Shown: piece by piece, positions 41,717 to 50,236 of the stretch
Numbering within the stretch: the stretch's first letter is position 1
Layout: the number at the start of each line of letters is the position of its first letter
Assembly (NCBI RefSeq): GCF_900114185.1
Contig: NZ_FOSE01000004.1
Span: forward strand, 124,001-188,000
Direction of reading: 5' to 3'
DNA: 64,000 bases
Source of the DNA: Cellulomonas sp. KH9
GTDB taxonomy: Bacteria > Actinomycetota > Actinomycetes > Actinomycetales > Cellulomonadaceae
Made by a program: the position numbers and the translations under genes
The notes under the pieces: generated by a model
The model's database searches: none
What the model saw: the letters and a program-made list of their open reading frames with translations, nothing else
Told to the model about the DNA's origin: nothing

Positions 41717-42205
41717 ATGACCGTGCTGAGCACCACGCCCGACACCGCCGACCTGACGCTCGTCGTCGTCGCCGACCTGGCGGCCACGCCCGAGCGCGCG
41801 TGGAGCCTGTGGGCCGAGCCGCGCACCCTGGAGCGGTGGTGGGGACCGCCGACGTGGCCGGCCACCTTCGACGAGCACGACCTGCGGCCGGGCGGGGGCG
41901 CGAAGTACCACATGACCGGGCCCGACGGCACCGCCGCGCACGGGTGGTGGAGCTTCCTGGCGGTCGACGAGCCGACCCGGATCGAGCTGGAGGACGGGTT
42001 CGCCGACGAGCACGGCGTGCCGGCCGCGGGGATGCCGACGACCCGCATGGTGGTCGAGCTGGAGCCGGGCGGCACCGGCACGATCATGACCATCACCTCG
42101 CACTTCGCGTCCCAGGAGGCGCTCGAGCAGGTGCTCGCCATGGGCATGGCCGAGGGCATGCGCGAGGCCGTCGGGCAGATCGACGCGATCCTCGCCGCGG
42201 GCTGA
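41717..42205 (+). CDS. SRPBCC/AHSA1 domain protein
   Basis: A 162-residue START-like ligand-binding or Hsp90-activator-like protein: DLAATPERAWSLWAEPRTLE, RWWGPPTWPATFDEHDLRPG, and a C-terminal amphipathic helix MGMAEGMREAVGQIDAIL. It lies 61 bases behind the ArsR-type gene and is probably controlled by it. The hydrophobic pocket suggests a small-molecule ligand, but none is known. Confidence 0.88.
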   Translation: MTVLSTTPDTADLTLVVVADLAATPERAWSLWAEPRTLERWWGPPTWPATFDEHDLRPGGGAKYHMTGPDGTAAHGWWSFLAVDEPTRIELEDGFADEHGVPAAGMPTTRMVVELEPGGTGTIMTITSHFASQEALEQVLAMGMAEGMREAVGQIDAILAAG

Positions 42206-42211
42206 CCCCCG

Positions 42212-42217
42212 TACCCT
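42212..42217 (+). promoter_or_regulatory. Candidate -10 element of a leaderless rlmC transcript
   Basis: TACCCT followed by 6 bases and GTG 42224, with no Shine-Dalgarno sequence in between. No clear -35 box. Confidence 0.45.
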
Positions 42218-42223
42218 GGTGCC

Positions 42224-43348
42224 GTGCGCTGCGGGTACTTCGACGCGGGGGTGTGCCGCTCGTGCACGCTCCTGGCGGAGCCGTACCCCCAGCAGGTCGA
42301 CGAGCAGCAGCGCCACGTGCGCGCGGTGCTGGGGGACCCGGCCGGCGTGACGTGGCTGCCGACCGTCACCAGCGCCGAGGCGGGCTTCCGCAACAAGGCC
42401 AAGATGGTCGTCGGGGGCACGGTCGACGCACCGACCCTCGGCATCCTCGACGGCCACGGGCACGGCGTCGACCTGCAGGGCTGCCCCCTGTACCCGCCCA
42501 CGGTCGGTGCGGCGCTCGCGCCGCTCGCGGCCTTCGTGACCCGCGCGCGGCTCACGCCGTACGACGTGCCGTCACGCAGCGGCGAGCTCAAGCACGTCAT
42601 CGTCACGGGCTCGCCCGACGGCGAGCTCATGGTGCGGTTCGTCCTGCGCAGCACCGAGGCGCTCGCCCGGATCCGCAAGCACCTGCCCGGCCTGCAGGCC
42701 GACCTGCCGCACCTTGTCGTCGCGTCGGTCAACGTGCAGCCGGCGCACGCGGCGGTCCTCGAGGGGGACCGGGAGATCCTGCTCACGGAGCGCGAGACGC
42801 TGCGGATGCGGGTCAACGGGCTGGACCTGCACCTGCGGCCGCGCAGCTTCTTCCAGACCAACACCGAGGTCGCCGCGGCGCTGTACCGGCAGGCCGTGGC
42901 CTGGGCGGACGAGGCGGAGGTCACGTCGGCCTGGGACCTCTACTGCGGCGTCGGCGGGTTCGCCCTGCACCTCGCCCGCCCCGGGCGTGACGTCGTGGGC
43001 GTGGAGAGCAGCGCCGAGGCCGTCGCGAGCGCCGAGCAGACCGCCCGCGACGCCGGCCTGCCCGGCACCCGCTTCCTGGCCGGCGACGCGACCGCCTTCG
43101 CCCTGACGGCGCCGGACGTCCCCGACCTGGTGGTCGTGAACCCGCCGCGGCGCGGCCTGGGGGAGCCGCTGAGCCGCTGGCTGGAGGCCAGCGGGGTGCC
43201 GCGGGTCCTGTACTCGTCGTGCCACGCCGGTTCGCTGGCCCGTGACCTCGCGCACATGCCCTCGCTGCGGCTGGTGCGCGCGCAGGTGCTCGACATGTTC
43301 CCCCACACCACGCACCACGAGGTCCTCACGCTGCTCGAGCGCACCTGA
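42224..43348 (+). CDS. rlmC: 23S rRNA (uracil-C5)-methyltransferase RlmC
   Basis: SAM-dependent enzyme that makes m5U (position 747 in E. coli) in 23S rRNA. 374 residues. An iron-sulfur site is formed by Cys 3, 11, 14 and 87 (MRCGYFDAGVCRSCTLL and LQGCPLYPP), exactly the spacing of RlmC. It has no TRAM domain. The SAM site is WDLYCGVGGFALHLA, then VVNPPRRGLGEPL and catalytic Cys in VLYSSCHAGSLARDL. C-terminus DMFPHTTHHEVLTLLER is the family signature. All catalytic residues are present. Confidence 0.93.
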   Translation: MRCGYFDAGVCRSCTLLAEPYPQQVDEQQRHVRAVLGDPAGVTWLPTVTSAEAGFRNKAKMVVGGTVDAPTLGILDGHGHGVDLQGCPLYPPTVGAALAPLAAFVTRARLTPYDVPSRSGELKHVIVTGSPDGELMVRFVLRSTEALARIRKHLPGLQADLPHLVVASVNVQPAHAAVLEGDREILLTERETLRMRVNGLDLHLRPRSFFQTNTEVAAALYRQAVAWADEAEVTSAWDLYCGVGGFALHLARPGRDVVGVESSAEAVASAEQTARDAGLPGTRFLAGDATAFALTAPDVPDLVVVNPPRRGLGEPLSRWLEASGVPRVLYSSCHAGSLARDLAHMPSLRLVRAQVLDMFPHTTHHEVLTLLERT

Positions 43349-43400
43349 CCCCGCGGGCAGGGCGGGCGTCGTGGGTGACGGGCGCCGGGCCGGCGGGCCG

Positions 43401-44462
43401 TCAGGCCAGGGCGTCGGCGAGCAGGCGCAGCGTCTGCTCCCGGGCGGGGGACGCGTCCGGGGGCGTCCCGCGGGTGGCGCCGACGACGGGCTGGACCATG
43501 ATCTCGTCCGTGCCGACCCGCTGCGCGAGCTCCCGCAGCTCCGCGGCCGCGCTCGCCGGGTCGCCGACCACCCACGCCGACGTCATGGCGGCCAGCCCGG
43601 CGTCGGCCTCCGGCGGCAGCGGCGTGGCCTCGGCGTCCTCGACGAGCTCCTGCGGCTCCGGGGTCGTCCCCGCGCGCAGCCGCCACATGCTGCGCACGTG
43701 CGGCAGGGCCAGGCGGTGCGCCTCGTCCGACGTCGCCGCGACCGCGACGTTGGCCACCGCGATGGTGCGCGGCTCGGGCAGCGCCTCCGACGGCACGAAC
43801 GTCTCGCGGTACAGCGCGACCGCCTCGTCCGTGCCGCGCCCGGCGAAGTGGTGCGCGAAGACGTACGGCAGCCCGCGGCGCCCGGCCAGCTGCGCGGAGT
43901 ACGACGACGACCCGAGGAGCCACAGCTGCGGGGCGGAGACCGCGCGCGGCGTGGCCCGCAGCGGGTACGTCGACGAGCCCACCCGCACGTCCACGCCCTC
44001 GGGTCGCACCAGGCCCGCGAGGGCGGCCACGTCGGCGTCGAACGTGTCCACCCCGTCGCCCGTGGCGCCGCGGCGCAGCAGGTGGCCCGTCACGGGGTCG
44101 GCGCCCGGCGCGCGGCCGATGCCCACGTCGATGCGGCCCGGGTACGCGGCCTCCAGCAGCGCGACCTGCTCGGCCACCACCAGCGGGGAGTGGTTGGGCA
44201 GCATGACGCCCCCGGACCCGACCCGGACCCGGGACGTCGCCGCCGCCACCAGGGCCATCAGCACCGGGGGGTTCGTCGCCGCGACACCCGGCATGTTGTG
44301 GTGCTCCGCCACCCAGTAGCGCCGCGCCCCGATCTCGTCCGCGACCCGCGCGAGCGCGAGCGACGCGGCCAGGGCGTCGGCGGTGGTCTGGTCGGAGCGG
44401 ACGGGCACGAGGTCGAGCACGGAGATCGCAGTCACCCCTGGGGCAACCGCCGGTGTCGGCAC
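43401..44462 (-). CDS. LLM-class flavin-dependent oxidoreductase (MsnO8-like)
   Basis: A 353-residue luciferase-like monooxygenase: ISVLDLVPVRSDQTTADAL, RRYWVAEHHNMPGVAATNPP, GSGGVMLPNHSPLVVAEQ, YPGRIDVGIGRAPGADP. These are the marks of the MsnO8 subfamily, which uses reduced FMN or F420. The substrate is unknown. GTG 44462 is the likely start. The gene converges with rlmC and diverges from the hydrolase gene. Confidence 0.9.
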   Translation of the reverse strand: MPTPAVAPGVTAISVLDLVPVRSDQTTADALAASLALARVADEIGARRYWVAEHHNMPGVAATNPPVLMALVAAATSRVRVGSGGVMLPNHSPLVVAEQVALLEAAYPGRIDVGIGRAPGADPVTGHLLRRGATGDGVDTFDADVAALAGLVRPEGVDVRVGSSTYPLRATPRAVSAPQLWLLGSSSYSAQLAGRRGLPYVFAHHFAGRGTDEAVALYRETFVPSEALPEPRTIAVANVAVAATSDEAHRLALPHVRSMWRLRAGTTPEPQELVEDAEATPLPPEADAGLAAMTSAWVVGDPASAAAELRELAQRVGTDEIMVQPVVGATRGTPPDASPAREQTLRLLADALA

Positions 44463-44499
44463 GTCATTCCGGGCGGACGCGTGCCGCCGTCGCCGGGCC

Positions 44500-44505
44500 T
44501 AGGGT
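44500..44505 (+). promoter_or_regulatory. Candidate -10 element of a leaderless hydrolase transcript
   Basis: TAGGGT, then 6 bases, then GTG 44512; no Shine-Dalgarno sequence. Same layout as the ywiC-like and rlmC promoters. Confidence 0.45.
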
Positions 44506-44511
44506 CGGGGC

Positions 44512-45294
44512 GTGGACGAGACGGTCGCGGTGCGGTGCCCGGCCCCCGGGCGGCAGGTGGGGCCGCTGTGGGTGGTCACGCGCGGCTCGGGCCCGCCGCT
44601 GGTGCTGCTGCACGGCAACGGCGAGGACCACCACGTGTTCGACCGGATGCTCCCGACCCTGGGCGCCGGGCGCACGCTCGTGGGCGTCGACTCGCGCGCG
44701 CACGGCCGCAGCCCGCGGGGGACGGGGCCGCTCAGCATCGCGCGGATGGCCGACGACGTCGCCGAGGTGCTCGACCTGCTGGGGCTGCGGCAGCCCGACG
44801 TGCTGGGGTTCTCCGACGGCGGCAACGTCGCCCTCGAGCTGGCGGTGCGTCGACCCGACCGGGTGCGGCGCCTCGTCGTCGTGGGCGCCAACCTGTTCCC
44901 CGCGGGACTGACCGTCCGCGTGCAGGCGCGGGTCCGTGCCCTGCACGCGGTGGTGGGCGCGCTCGCACGCGTCCTGCCGGGCCTGCGCGCGCCCGCGGAG
45001 CGGATGGCGCTGATGGCCTGCGAGCCGCGCCTGGACCCCGCCCTGCTCGCGCGGGTCACGGCGCCGACGCTGGTGGTCGTGGGGGAGCGGGACGTCGTCG
45101 ACCACGCGCACACGGGGCTCCTGGTGCGGTCCCTGCCCGACGCCCGGCTCGAGGTCGTCCCCCGCGCCGGGCACATGCTGCCGCGGGACCGGCCCGACCT
45201 GCTCGCCAGCCTGACGGTCGGGTTCCTGGCCACCGGACCGACGGTTGGGCCGTCCGGAGGATCTGGTCCGGCTCCCGCGCACGATCACGGGTGA
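44512..45294 (+). CDS. Alpha/beta hydrolase
   Basis: A 260-residue serine hydrolase: oxyanion motif LLHGNGEDHHVF, nucleophile elbow GFSDGGNVALE, Asp in VVGERDVVDHAH and His in PRAGHMLPRDRP complete the triad. The SRAHGRSPRGTGPLS segment is typical of small esterases or haloperoxidase-like enzymes. Substrate unknown. It stands alone between the oxidoreductase and a DUF5684 gene. Confidence 0.88.
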   Translation: MDETVAVRCPAPGRQVGPLWVVTRGSGPPLVLLHGNGEDHHVFDRMLPTLGAGRTLVGVDSRAHGRSPRGTGPLSIARMADDVAEVLDLLGLRQPDVLGFSDGGNVALELAVRRPDRVRRLVVVGANLFPAGLTVRVQARVRALHAVVGALARVLPGLRAPAERMALMACEPRLDPALLARVTAPTLVVVGERDVVDHAHTGLLVRSLPDARLEVVPRAGHMLPRDRPDLLASLTVGFLATGPTVGPSGGSGPAPAHDHG

Positions 45295-45324
45295 AAACGG
45301 GACACAGCGGGCTCACAGGGGCGC

Positions 45325-45330
45325 TAGCCT
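45325..45330 (+). promoter_or_regulatory. Candidate -10 element of a leaderless DUF5684 gene transcript
   Basis: TAGCCT followed by 7 bases and ATG 45338 without a Shine-Dalgarno sequence. No clear -35 box. Confidence 0.45.
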
Positions 45331-45337
45331 TCGCGCC

Positions 45338-45766
45338 ATGTCCACATTCCTCACCGTCCCGCTCACCGACGCCGAGGCGGCTGCCGCCGCAGGTGGCGTC
45401 GTCGTCGCGCTGATCCTCGGCCTCGTCGGCTACGTCATCGGCTGCCTCGGCCTCATGGGCGTCTTCACGAAGGCGGGTCAGCCGGGCTGGGCGGCCTTCG
45501 TCCCGATCTACAACACGATCGTGCTGCTCCAGGTCGTGGGCCGTCCCCTGTGGTGGTTCCTGCTGCTCCTCGTCCCGGGCGTCAACCTGGTCGCGATGAT
45601 CATCATCATGAACGACCTGTCGAAGTCGTTCGGCCACGACGCCGGCTTCACCGTCGGCCTCGTGCTGCTGACCGTCGTGTTCACCTGGATCCTGTGGCTC
45701 GGCTCGAGCACCTACCGCGGCCCCGCCGCCGCCGCCGCGTCGCCGCAGCGCCCCGCCTACGCCTGA
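45338..45766 (+). CDS. DUF5684 family membrane protein
   Basis: A 142-residue protein with four hydrophobic segments and the recurring family motif KAGQPGWAAFVPIYNTIVLL followed by VGRPLWWFLLLLVPGVN and LSKSFGHDAGF. Related proteins sit next to signal peptidases in some genomes, but no function is proven. The tail is Ala/Pro-rich. The gene ends at a strong bidirectional terminator. Confidence 0.85.
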   Translation: MSTFLTVPLTDAEAAAAAGGVVVALILGLVGYVIGCLGLMGVFTKAGQPGWAAFVPIYNTIVLLQVVGRPLWWFLLLLVPGVNLVAMIIIMNDLSKSFGHDAGFTVGLVLLTVVFTWILWLGSSTYRGPAAAAASPQRPAYA

Positions 45767-45781
45767 CACCCCACCCACCCC

Positions 45782-45816
45782 ACCGGCCCGGTCGCCCACG
45801 TGGCGACCGGGCCGGT
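45782..45816. terminator. Perfect 15-bp hairpin, bidirectional terminator
   Basis: ACCGGCCCGGTCGCC at 45782-45796 and GGCGACCGGGCCGGT at 45802-45816 pair without mismatch around a 5-base loop. It lies between convergent genes, 16 and 13 bases from their stops, and is among the clearest terminators in the window. Confidence 0.85.
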
Positions 45817-45828
45817 CCGCGTCCGGGG

Positions 45829-47241
45829 TCAGGCGGTGACCAGACCGCCGCCCACCCAGGCGCGGATGGCCGCCGCGTCGCCGTTGGTCAGCTCCATGCG
45901 GGCACCGCGGCACAGCCCGATCACGTTGTCCGCCCACGCCCGGGCCACCTTCTCCGCACCCGGGTCACCGTCCAGGGAGAGCCCCGAGTACAGGACGCCC
46001 GAGATCACGAAGTTGACCGTCGAGCGGCCGACCTTGGTGCCCGACTGCTGGCACGACTCGTGGACGCGGCGCGACGTGGCGACGCGGTCGAAGGGGTGGG
46101 CCGCGACGTCGGACGCGAGGGTCTTGAGCAGCACCCGGTACTGGGCCTGGCTCAGACCCGGGGTGTCCGTGACCGCGATGACCTGACGCTGCAGCTCGTT
46201 GGGGGCCGTGTCGGCGACCGCACCCGGCAGGTCGGCCTCGCCGAAGCGCTGCGGGTCCCACACGTGCCCCGGGGGGCGCGTCGACACGTCGAGGTCCGGC
46301 ACCGCGCGCGCCAGCCACGCGGTGAAGTTGCCCGCGCCGGCCCACTGCGTCGTCGCGAGTGCCGGGTCGGCGGTCTGCGCCACCTGGGCGGCCGCGCCCA
46401 GCGGCAACGGTGCGTCGGCGGTGCGCACCGCGCGTCGCACGGCCCGCCGGGCCCGCGCCTCGCCCTCGTCCATGACCCGCTCGGCGACCCGCGCCCTGGC
46501 CGGGGTGCGTGCCGGTGCGGCGGCGGGCGCCGGCTCGTCGGGCGTCTCCTTGGCGGCCGACCTGCCGGATCCGCGGGACCCGCCACGGCCCGCGGCGGGC
46601 GGCGTCGCGGCCGCCGCGACCGGGTCGGCGGCCGGCTCGACCGCCGCCGGCTCGGGGGGCGTCGGCACCACGGCCGGCTCCGCGTCGAGCGTGGACGCGG
46701 TCTGGGTGACGAGGTCGGCGAGCGCGTCCGCGCCGATGACCGTGTCCGCGACGGAGCGGTACGCGGACGCGGCGGGCGACGCGGTGATGATCGTGACACG
46801 GCGGTCGTCGGCCCGGCAGCGCTGCGCGAGCGGTGTGAAGTCCGCGTCGGCGGACACGATGACGAACTCGTCGTACCGCGTGGTCGCCGCCAGCGCGTCG
46901 ACCGCGTCGAGGACCAGGTTGATGTCGGCGCTGGACTTGCCCTGCTGCGTGAGCGACGGGCAGTCCACCACCTGGAAGCCGGCGCGCGTGAAGTTGGGAC
47001 GGAAGCGGGAGTACACGGACGGGTTGAGGTAGCACGCGCGCACCAGGAAGCGGCGCGTCAGGTCCCCGTCGACGTCGGAGCCCTGGCTCAGCTCGGACAG
47101 CCAGTGGGCGGGGTCGGTGGCGAACGCCTCCGCCGCCTGCGGGTCCAGCCGTGCCAGGCCGATGTACACGTTGTCGAAGTCGACGAACAGCGCCGAGCGC
47201 AGCCGCCGGGGCGGGTCCGGGTTGATGGTCACGACCCCCAT
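45829..47241 (-). CDS. NYN-domain (LabA/DUF88-like) protein with C-terminal helical domain
   Basis: A 470-residue protein. The N-terminal NYN/PIN-like nuclease fold (about 10-165) shows ALFVDFDNVYIGLARLD, KSSADINLVLDAVDALAAT and FVIVSADADFTPLAQRCR, with the acidic residues expected for metal binding. An Ala/Pro-rich linker follows (about 190-265). The C-terminal part includes TPGLSQAQYRVLLKTLASDV and TKVGRSTVNFVISGVLYSG, which look like helix-turn-helix pairs. RNA cleavage or RNA binding is the family expectation. ATG 47241 is preceded by GGAAGGA. It diverges from the acylphosphatase gene. Confidence 0.85.
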   Translation of the reverse strand: MGVVTINPDPPRRLRSALFVDFDNVYIGLARLDPQAAEAFATDPAHWLSELSQGSDVDGDLTRRFLVRACYLNPSVYSRFRPNFTRAGFQVVDCPSLTQQGKSSADINLVLDAVDALAATTRYDEFVIVSADADFTPLAQRCRADDRRVTIITASPAASAYRSVADTVIGADALADLVTQTASTLDAEPAVVPTPPEPAAVEPAADPVAAAATPPAAGRGGSRGSGRSAAKETPDEPAPAAAPARTPARARVAERVMDEGEARARRAVRRAVRTADAPLPLGAAAQVAQTADPALATTQWAGAGNFTAWLARAVPDLDVSTRPPGHVWDPQRFGEADLPGAVADTAPNELQRQVIAVTDTPGLSQAQYRVLLKTLASDVAAHPFDRVATSRRVHESCQQSGTKVGRSTVNFVISGVLYSGLSLDGDPGAEKVARAWADNVIGLCRGARMELTNGDAAAIRAWVGGGLVTA

Positions 47242-47320
47242 CCTGCCGTCCTTCCCGCCGTGCCCGCCCCCCGGTGCCTCGGTAGCCTGCCCACAGGGCC
47301 GGCGCGGAGCGGAGGACCGG

Positions 47321-47587
47321 GTGCACAGACGGGTCGTCGTTCGCGGTGTGGTGCAGGGGGTCGGCTTCCGCTGGTCGTGCGCGCAGGAGGCCGCCCGGCT
47401 CGGCGTCGCGGGCTGGGTGCGCAACCGCTCGGACGGGGCCGTGGAGACCGCGGTCGAGGGCGCGCCGGAGCAGGTCGACGCCATGCTGGCGTTCCTGGCG
47501 CGCGGCCCGCGGCACGCACACGTCACCGGCGTCGAGGTCCACGACGCACCGTCCCAGGGGCTGACGACGTTCGAGGTCGAGCCGTGA
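47321..47587 (+). CDS. acyP: Acylphosphatase
   Basis: An 88-residue enzyme that hydrolyses acyl phosphates. The family signature VVRGVVQGVGFRWSCAQEAA contains the catalytic Arg, and GWVRNRSDGAVETAVEG contains the catalytic Asn. GTG 47321 has GGAGG 5 bases upstream, and TAGCCT at 47283-47288 may be the -10 element. The stop shares GTGA with the next gene. Confidence 0.93.
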   Translation: MHRRVVVRGVVQGVGFRWSCAQEAARLGVAGWVRNRSDGAVETAVEGAPEQVDAMLAFLARGPRHAHVTGVEVHDAPSQGLTTFEVEP

Positions 47588-49452
47588 CGGTGCTGCCGAC
47601 GTCCCTCGTGGCTGTCGGTCCGGAGCCGTGGGACGCCGTCGACCCGGTCCTGCCCGTCGAGCCGCAGGAGACGGCCCCACCGGCACCGGAGCCGGTGGTC
47701 ACCGCACCGGAGCCGACGCCCACCCCCACCCCGGCGAGGGCCACGGCCCCGCCCGTCGAGGCCACGCCCGAGGCGACCCCGGGCGGGGGCGTCGCGCCGG
47801 TGCCGACCGCCGAGCCGACGACCGCCCCCACCGCTCCCGCACCGGTCGTCACGACCGTGCCGACGACCGAGCCCGCCGTCCAGGTCCCGGCGTTCTCCTC
47901 ACGCCCCGCCGTCGCGGAGTCGAACGTGCCGTGGGTGGTGGTGGCGGTGGCCGCGGTCGTGCTCCTGGCGGCGGCTGCCGGCCTCTGGTGGTGGTGGCGC
48001 AGGGCCGTCGCCGGGCGTCGTGCGGGTGGCGGTGCGTCCCCCGGCAGCACGGGGGACGGCGCGGTGGGCGCCCGCGAGGGCGGTGACGGTCCCACCGCGA
48101 CGACGACGCCGCTGCCGCCGGTCGGTGACGACACCGCCGCGACCCTCGTCCTCCCGACGGGTGAGGGCTCCCCGGACCCGGGCACCCCCGAGCCGGAGGC
48201 GCTCTCGGCGCGCGCGGACGCCACCGTGCTGCTGCTCGTGCGGCTCGGCGAGGCGATGATCGACGCCGGATCGCCCATCGTGCAGGTGAACTCCACGCTC
48301 CAGCGGGTGGCCACCGTCAACGGGCTGCCCGACGCGGCCGTGGTCACGTTCCCCACGGCCCTCATCGTCTCCGTGCCGCAGCACGACACCGTGCAGACGG
48401 CCGTGTCGACGGCCGGCAGCCGCGCGCTGCGCCTCGACCAGGTCTCCGACGTGCTGGACCTGGCCAACGCCGCCTCGCGCGGTGACGTGCGCCCGCGCGC
48501 GGCGCTGGAGCAGCTGCAGACGATCGTGGCCTCGGACCCGGCGACGTCGACCGTGCGCCGCGCGGCGGGCTACGTGGCCGTCGCCGCCGGCCTGTCCATG
48601 GTGCTCGGCGGCGGGTGGCTCGACATCCTCGTGGCGGCCGTGCTCGGGGGCGTGGTCGCCCTGCTGACCGCGGTGACCCGGCGGGTGCCCCCGGTGTACC
48701 AGGGCCTGGTCGTGGCGGTGTGCGCGTTCGTCGTGGCCGTGCCCGTGCTGCTGCTGGTGCGCACCGGCTGGTCCGTGGGGCTGCTGGCCCCGCTGGTGGC
48801 CCCGCTGGTGACGTTCCTGCCGGGGGCGCTGCTCACCACGGGGGTCATCGACCTCGCCACGCGGCAGATGATCGCGGGGTCGTCGCGGCTCGCGGCGGGC
48901 GTCATGCAGCTGGTCCTGCTGGCACTGGGGATCACGGCCGCCGCCGGGCTGGTCGGCGTGCCCGCGGCGGACGTCGGCAGCTCAGGGTCCGACCACTCCC
49001 TGGGCTGGGTCGCGAGCTGGCTCGGCGTGCTGGTCTACGCGGTGGGCGTGGCCACCAACAACGAGGCGCACCGCGAGTCGCTGCCCTGGATCACGTTGGT
49101 CCTGGTGGTGGCGTACGCGGGTCAGGTGCTGGGCGGCGTGCTGTTCGGGGCGGTCGTGTCGTCGTTCGTCGGGGCCCTGGCGATGACGCCGGTCGCGATG
49201 CTCGCGGCCGCCCGCCGCGGGGGACCGCCGTTCCTCGTGACGTTCCTGCCCGGGTTCTGGCTGCTGGTGCCCGGTGCGCTCGGCCTGGTCGGCGTGACCT
49301 CGGCACTGGGGCACTCGACCGACCGGGCGATCACGACCGTCGTCACCACGGGCGTGTCCATGGTCGCCATCAGCCTGGGCGTGCTCGCCGGCCTCGCGCT
49401 CGGCGCGGGCGTGCAGCGCCGGCTCGCCCCGGACGCGCCCCGGATCGTCTGA
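47584..49452 (+). CDS. ThrE-family threonine/serine exporter with long N-terminal extension
   Basis: A 622-residue protein. The C-terminal 410 residues form the ThrE core: LVRLGEAMIDAGSPIVQVNS, FPTALIVSV, AANAASRGDVR-like LANAASRGDVRPRAALEQL, then about ten helices including YQGLVVAVCAFVVAVPVLLL and FLPGFWLLVPGALGLVGVTS. The first 210 residues are unusual: a Pro/Thr/Glu-rich stretch, one extra membrane helix at about 116-139 ending WWWWRR, then a second low-complexity linker. Amino-acid export is inferred from the family. GTG 47584 overlaps the acylphosphatase stop. Confidence 0.87.
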   Translation: MTVLPTSLVAVGPEPWDAVDPVLPVEPQETAPPAPEPVVTAPEPTPTPTPARATAPPVEATPEATPGGGVAPVPTAEPTTAPTAPAPVVTTVPTTEPAVQVPAFSSRPAVAESNVPWVVVAVAAVVLLAAAAGLWWWWRRAVAGRRAGGGASPGSTGDGAVGAREGGDGPTATTTPLPPVGDDTAATLVLPTGEGSPDPGTPEPEALSARADATVLLLVRLGEAMIDAGSPIVQVNSTLQRVATVNGLPDAAVVTFPTALIVSVPQHDTVQTAVSTAGSRALRLDQVSDVLDLANAASRGDVRPRAALEQLQTIVASDPATSTVRRAAGYVAVAAGLSMVLGGGWLDILVAAVLGGVVALLTAVTRRVPPVYQGLVVAVCAFVVAVPVLLLVRTGWSVGLLAPLVAPLVTFLPGALLTTGVIDLATRQMIAGSSRLAAGVMQLVLLALGITAAAGLVGVPAADVGSSGSDHSLGWVASWLGVLVYAVGVATNNEAHRESLPWITLVLVVAYAGQVLGGVLFGAVVSSFVGALAMTPVAMLAAARRGGPPFLVTFLPGFWLLVPGALGLVGVTSALGHSTDRAITTVVTTGVSMVAISLGVLAGLALGAGVQRRLAPDAPRIV

Positions 49453-49467
49453 GCGCACCTCCGGCTC

Positions 49468-49501
49468 GCACCGCCCGCCCCGCACGCACCGCCCGCCCCG
49501 C
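49468..49501. repeat. Two tandem copies of a 16-bp word
   Basis: GCACCGCCCGCCCCGC at 49468-49483 and again at 49486-49501, period 18, in the gap between convergent genes. Probably local slippage; no function seen. Confidence 0.55.
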
Positions 49502-49528
49502 GCCGTCCGGTCCACCCGTCCGACCCGG

Positions 49529-50200
49529 CTACTCCGACCGGCGCACGACCGCGGCGGCGCGCGCCGCCAGCAGGCCACCCACGCCGGTGCGCCCGGCCCG
49601 CAGCCGCGTGAACGCCTCGGCGCCCGGGCCGCCGGGCACGCGGCGCGGCAGCGAGTCGACGGCCACCAGCCACTGCGGCCACCCGAGCAGGCGGCACACC
49701 GCCATCAGCCGCTCCGACTCCGACTCGGACTCACCGAGCTCCTCGGCCAGCAGCGCCGTGAGGTCGTCGGCGGCCTCCGCGTGGCGGGTGAGCGTCGCCA
49801 GGCCGCGGACCCCCTCGAGGCCCTCCGTGCCGTAGGCCTCGTCGTCGTGCGGGTACGCCACGTGGGCGTCGGAGACGTAGTCGGTCACCGGTACCGCCCC
49901 CGCGGACGCCCACAGGCGCAGCAGGCGGTCCCCCTGCACGAGCACGGCGACCGCCGCCGTGCCCAGGTCCTGCGCCACGACCGCGGCCAGGTCCCCGACC
50001 CGGCGCCGGTGCGCGGCGACGTGACCGCGTGGGTGCTCCGGCACGGCCACGACCCAGCCGTCCTCGTGCGGACCCACCCAGCCGGAGAACCGCTCCCGTG
50101 CCAGTGCCGCCAGCGCGTCGGACCGCTCCGCCCGCACCAGCAGCGCGGCGTAGGTCAGCCCCTCCGGCCCGGCGACCGGCTCCGTCCCGTACACGCTCAC
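49529..50200 (-). CDS. Conserved-looking soluble protein of unknown function
   Basis: A 223-residue protein, acidic in the middle, without signal or membrane helix. The first 130 residues alternate strands and helices (LTYAALLVRAERSDALAALA, GWVGPHEDGWVVAVPE), and the C-terminal part is helical with LMAVCRLLGWPQWLVAVDSL. I do not recognise the family. Codon use is typical of the window, so it is probably real. The following gene on the same strand begins its own ABC module. Confidence 0.65.
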   Translation of the reverse strand: MSVYGTEPVAGPEGLTYAALLVRAERSDALAALARERFSGWVGPHEDGWVVAVPEHPRGHVAAHRRRVGDLAAVVAQDLGTAAVAVLVQGDRLLRLWASAGAVPVTDYVSDAHVAYPHDDEAYGTEGLEGVRGLATLTRHAEAADDLTALLAEELGESESESERLMAVCRLLGWPQWLVAVDSLPRRVPGGPGAEAFTRLRAGRTGVGGLLAARAAAVVRRSE

Positions 50201-50236
50201 GCCCCGAGTCTGGCACCGAGGCCCCCCGGCGGCCGG

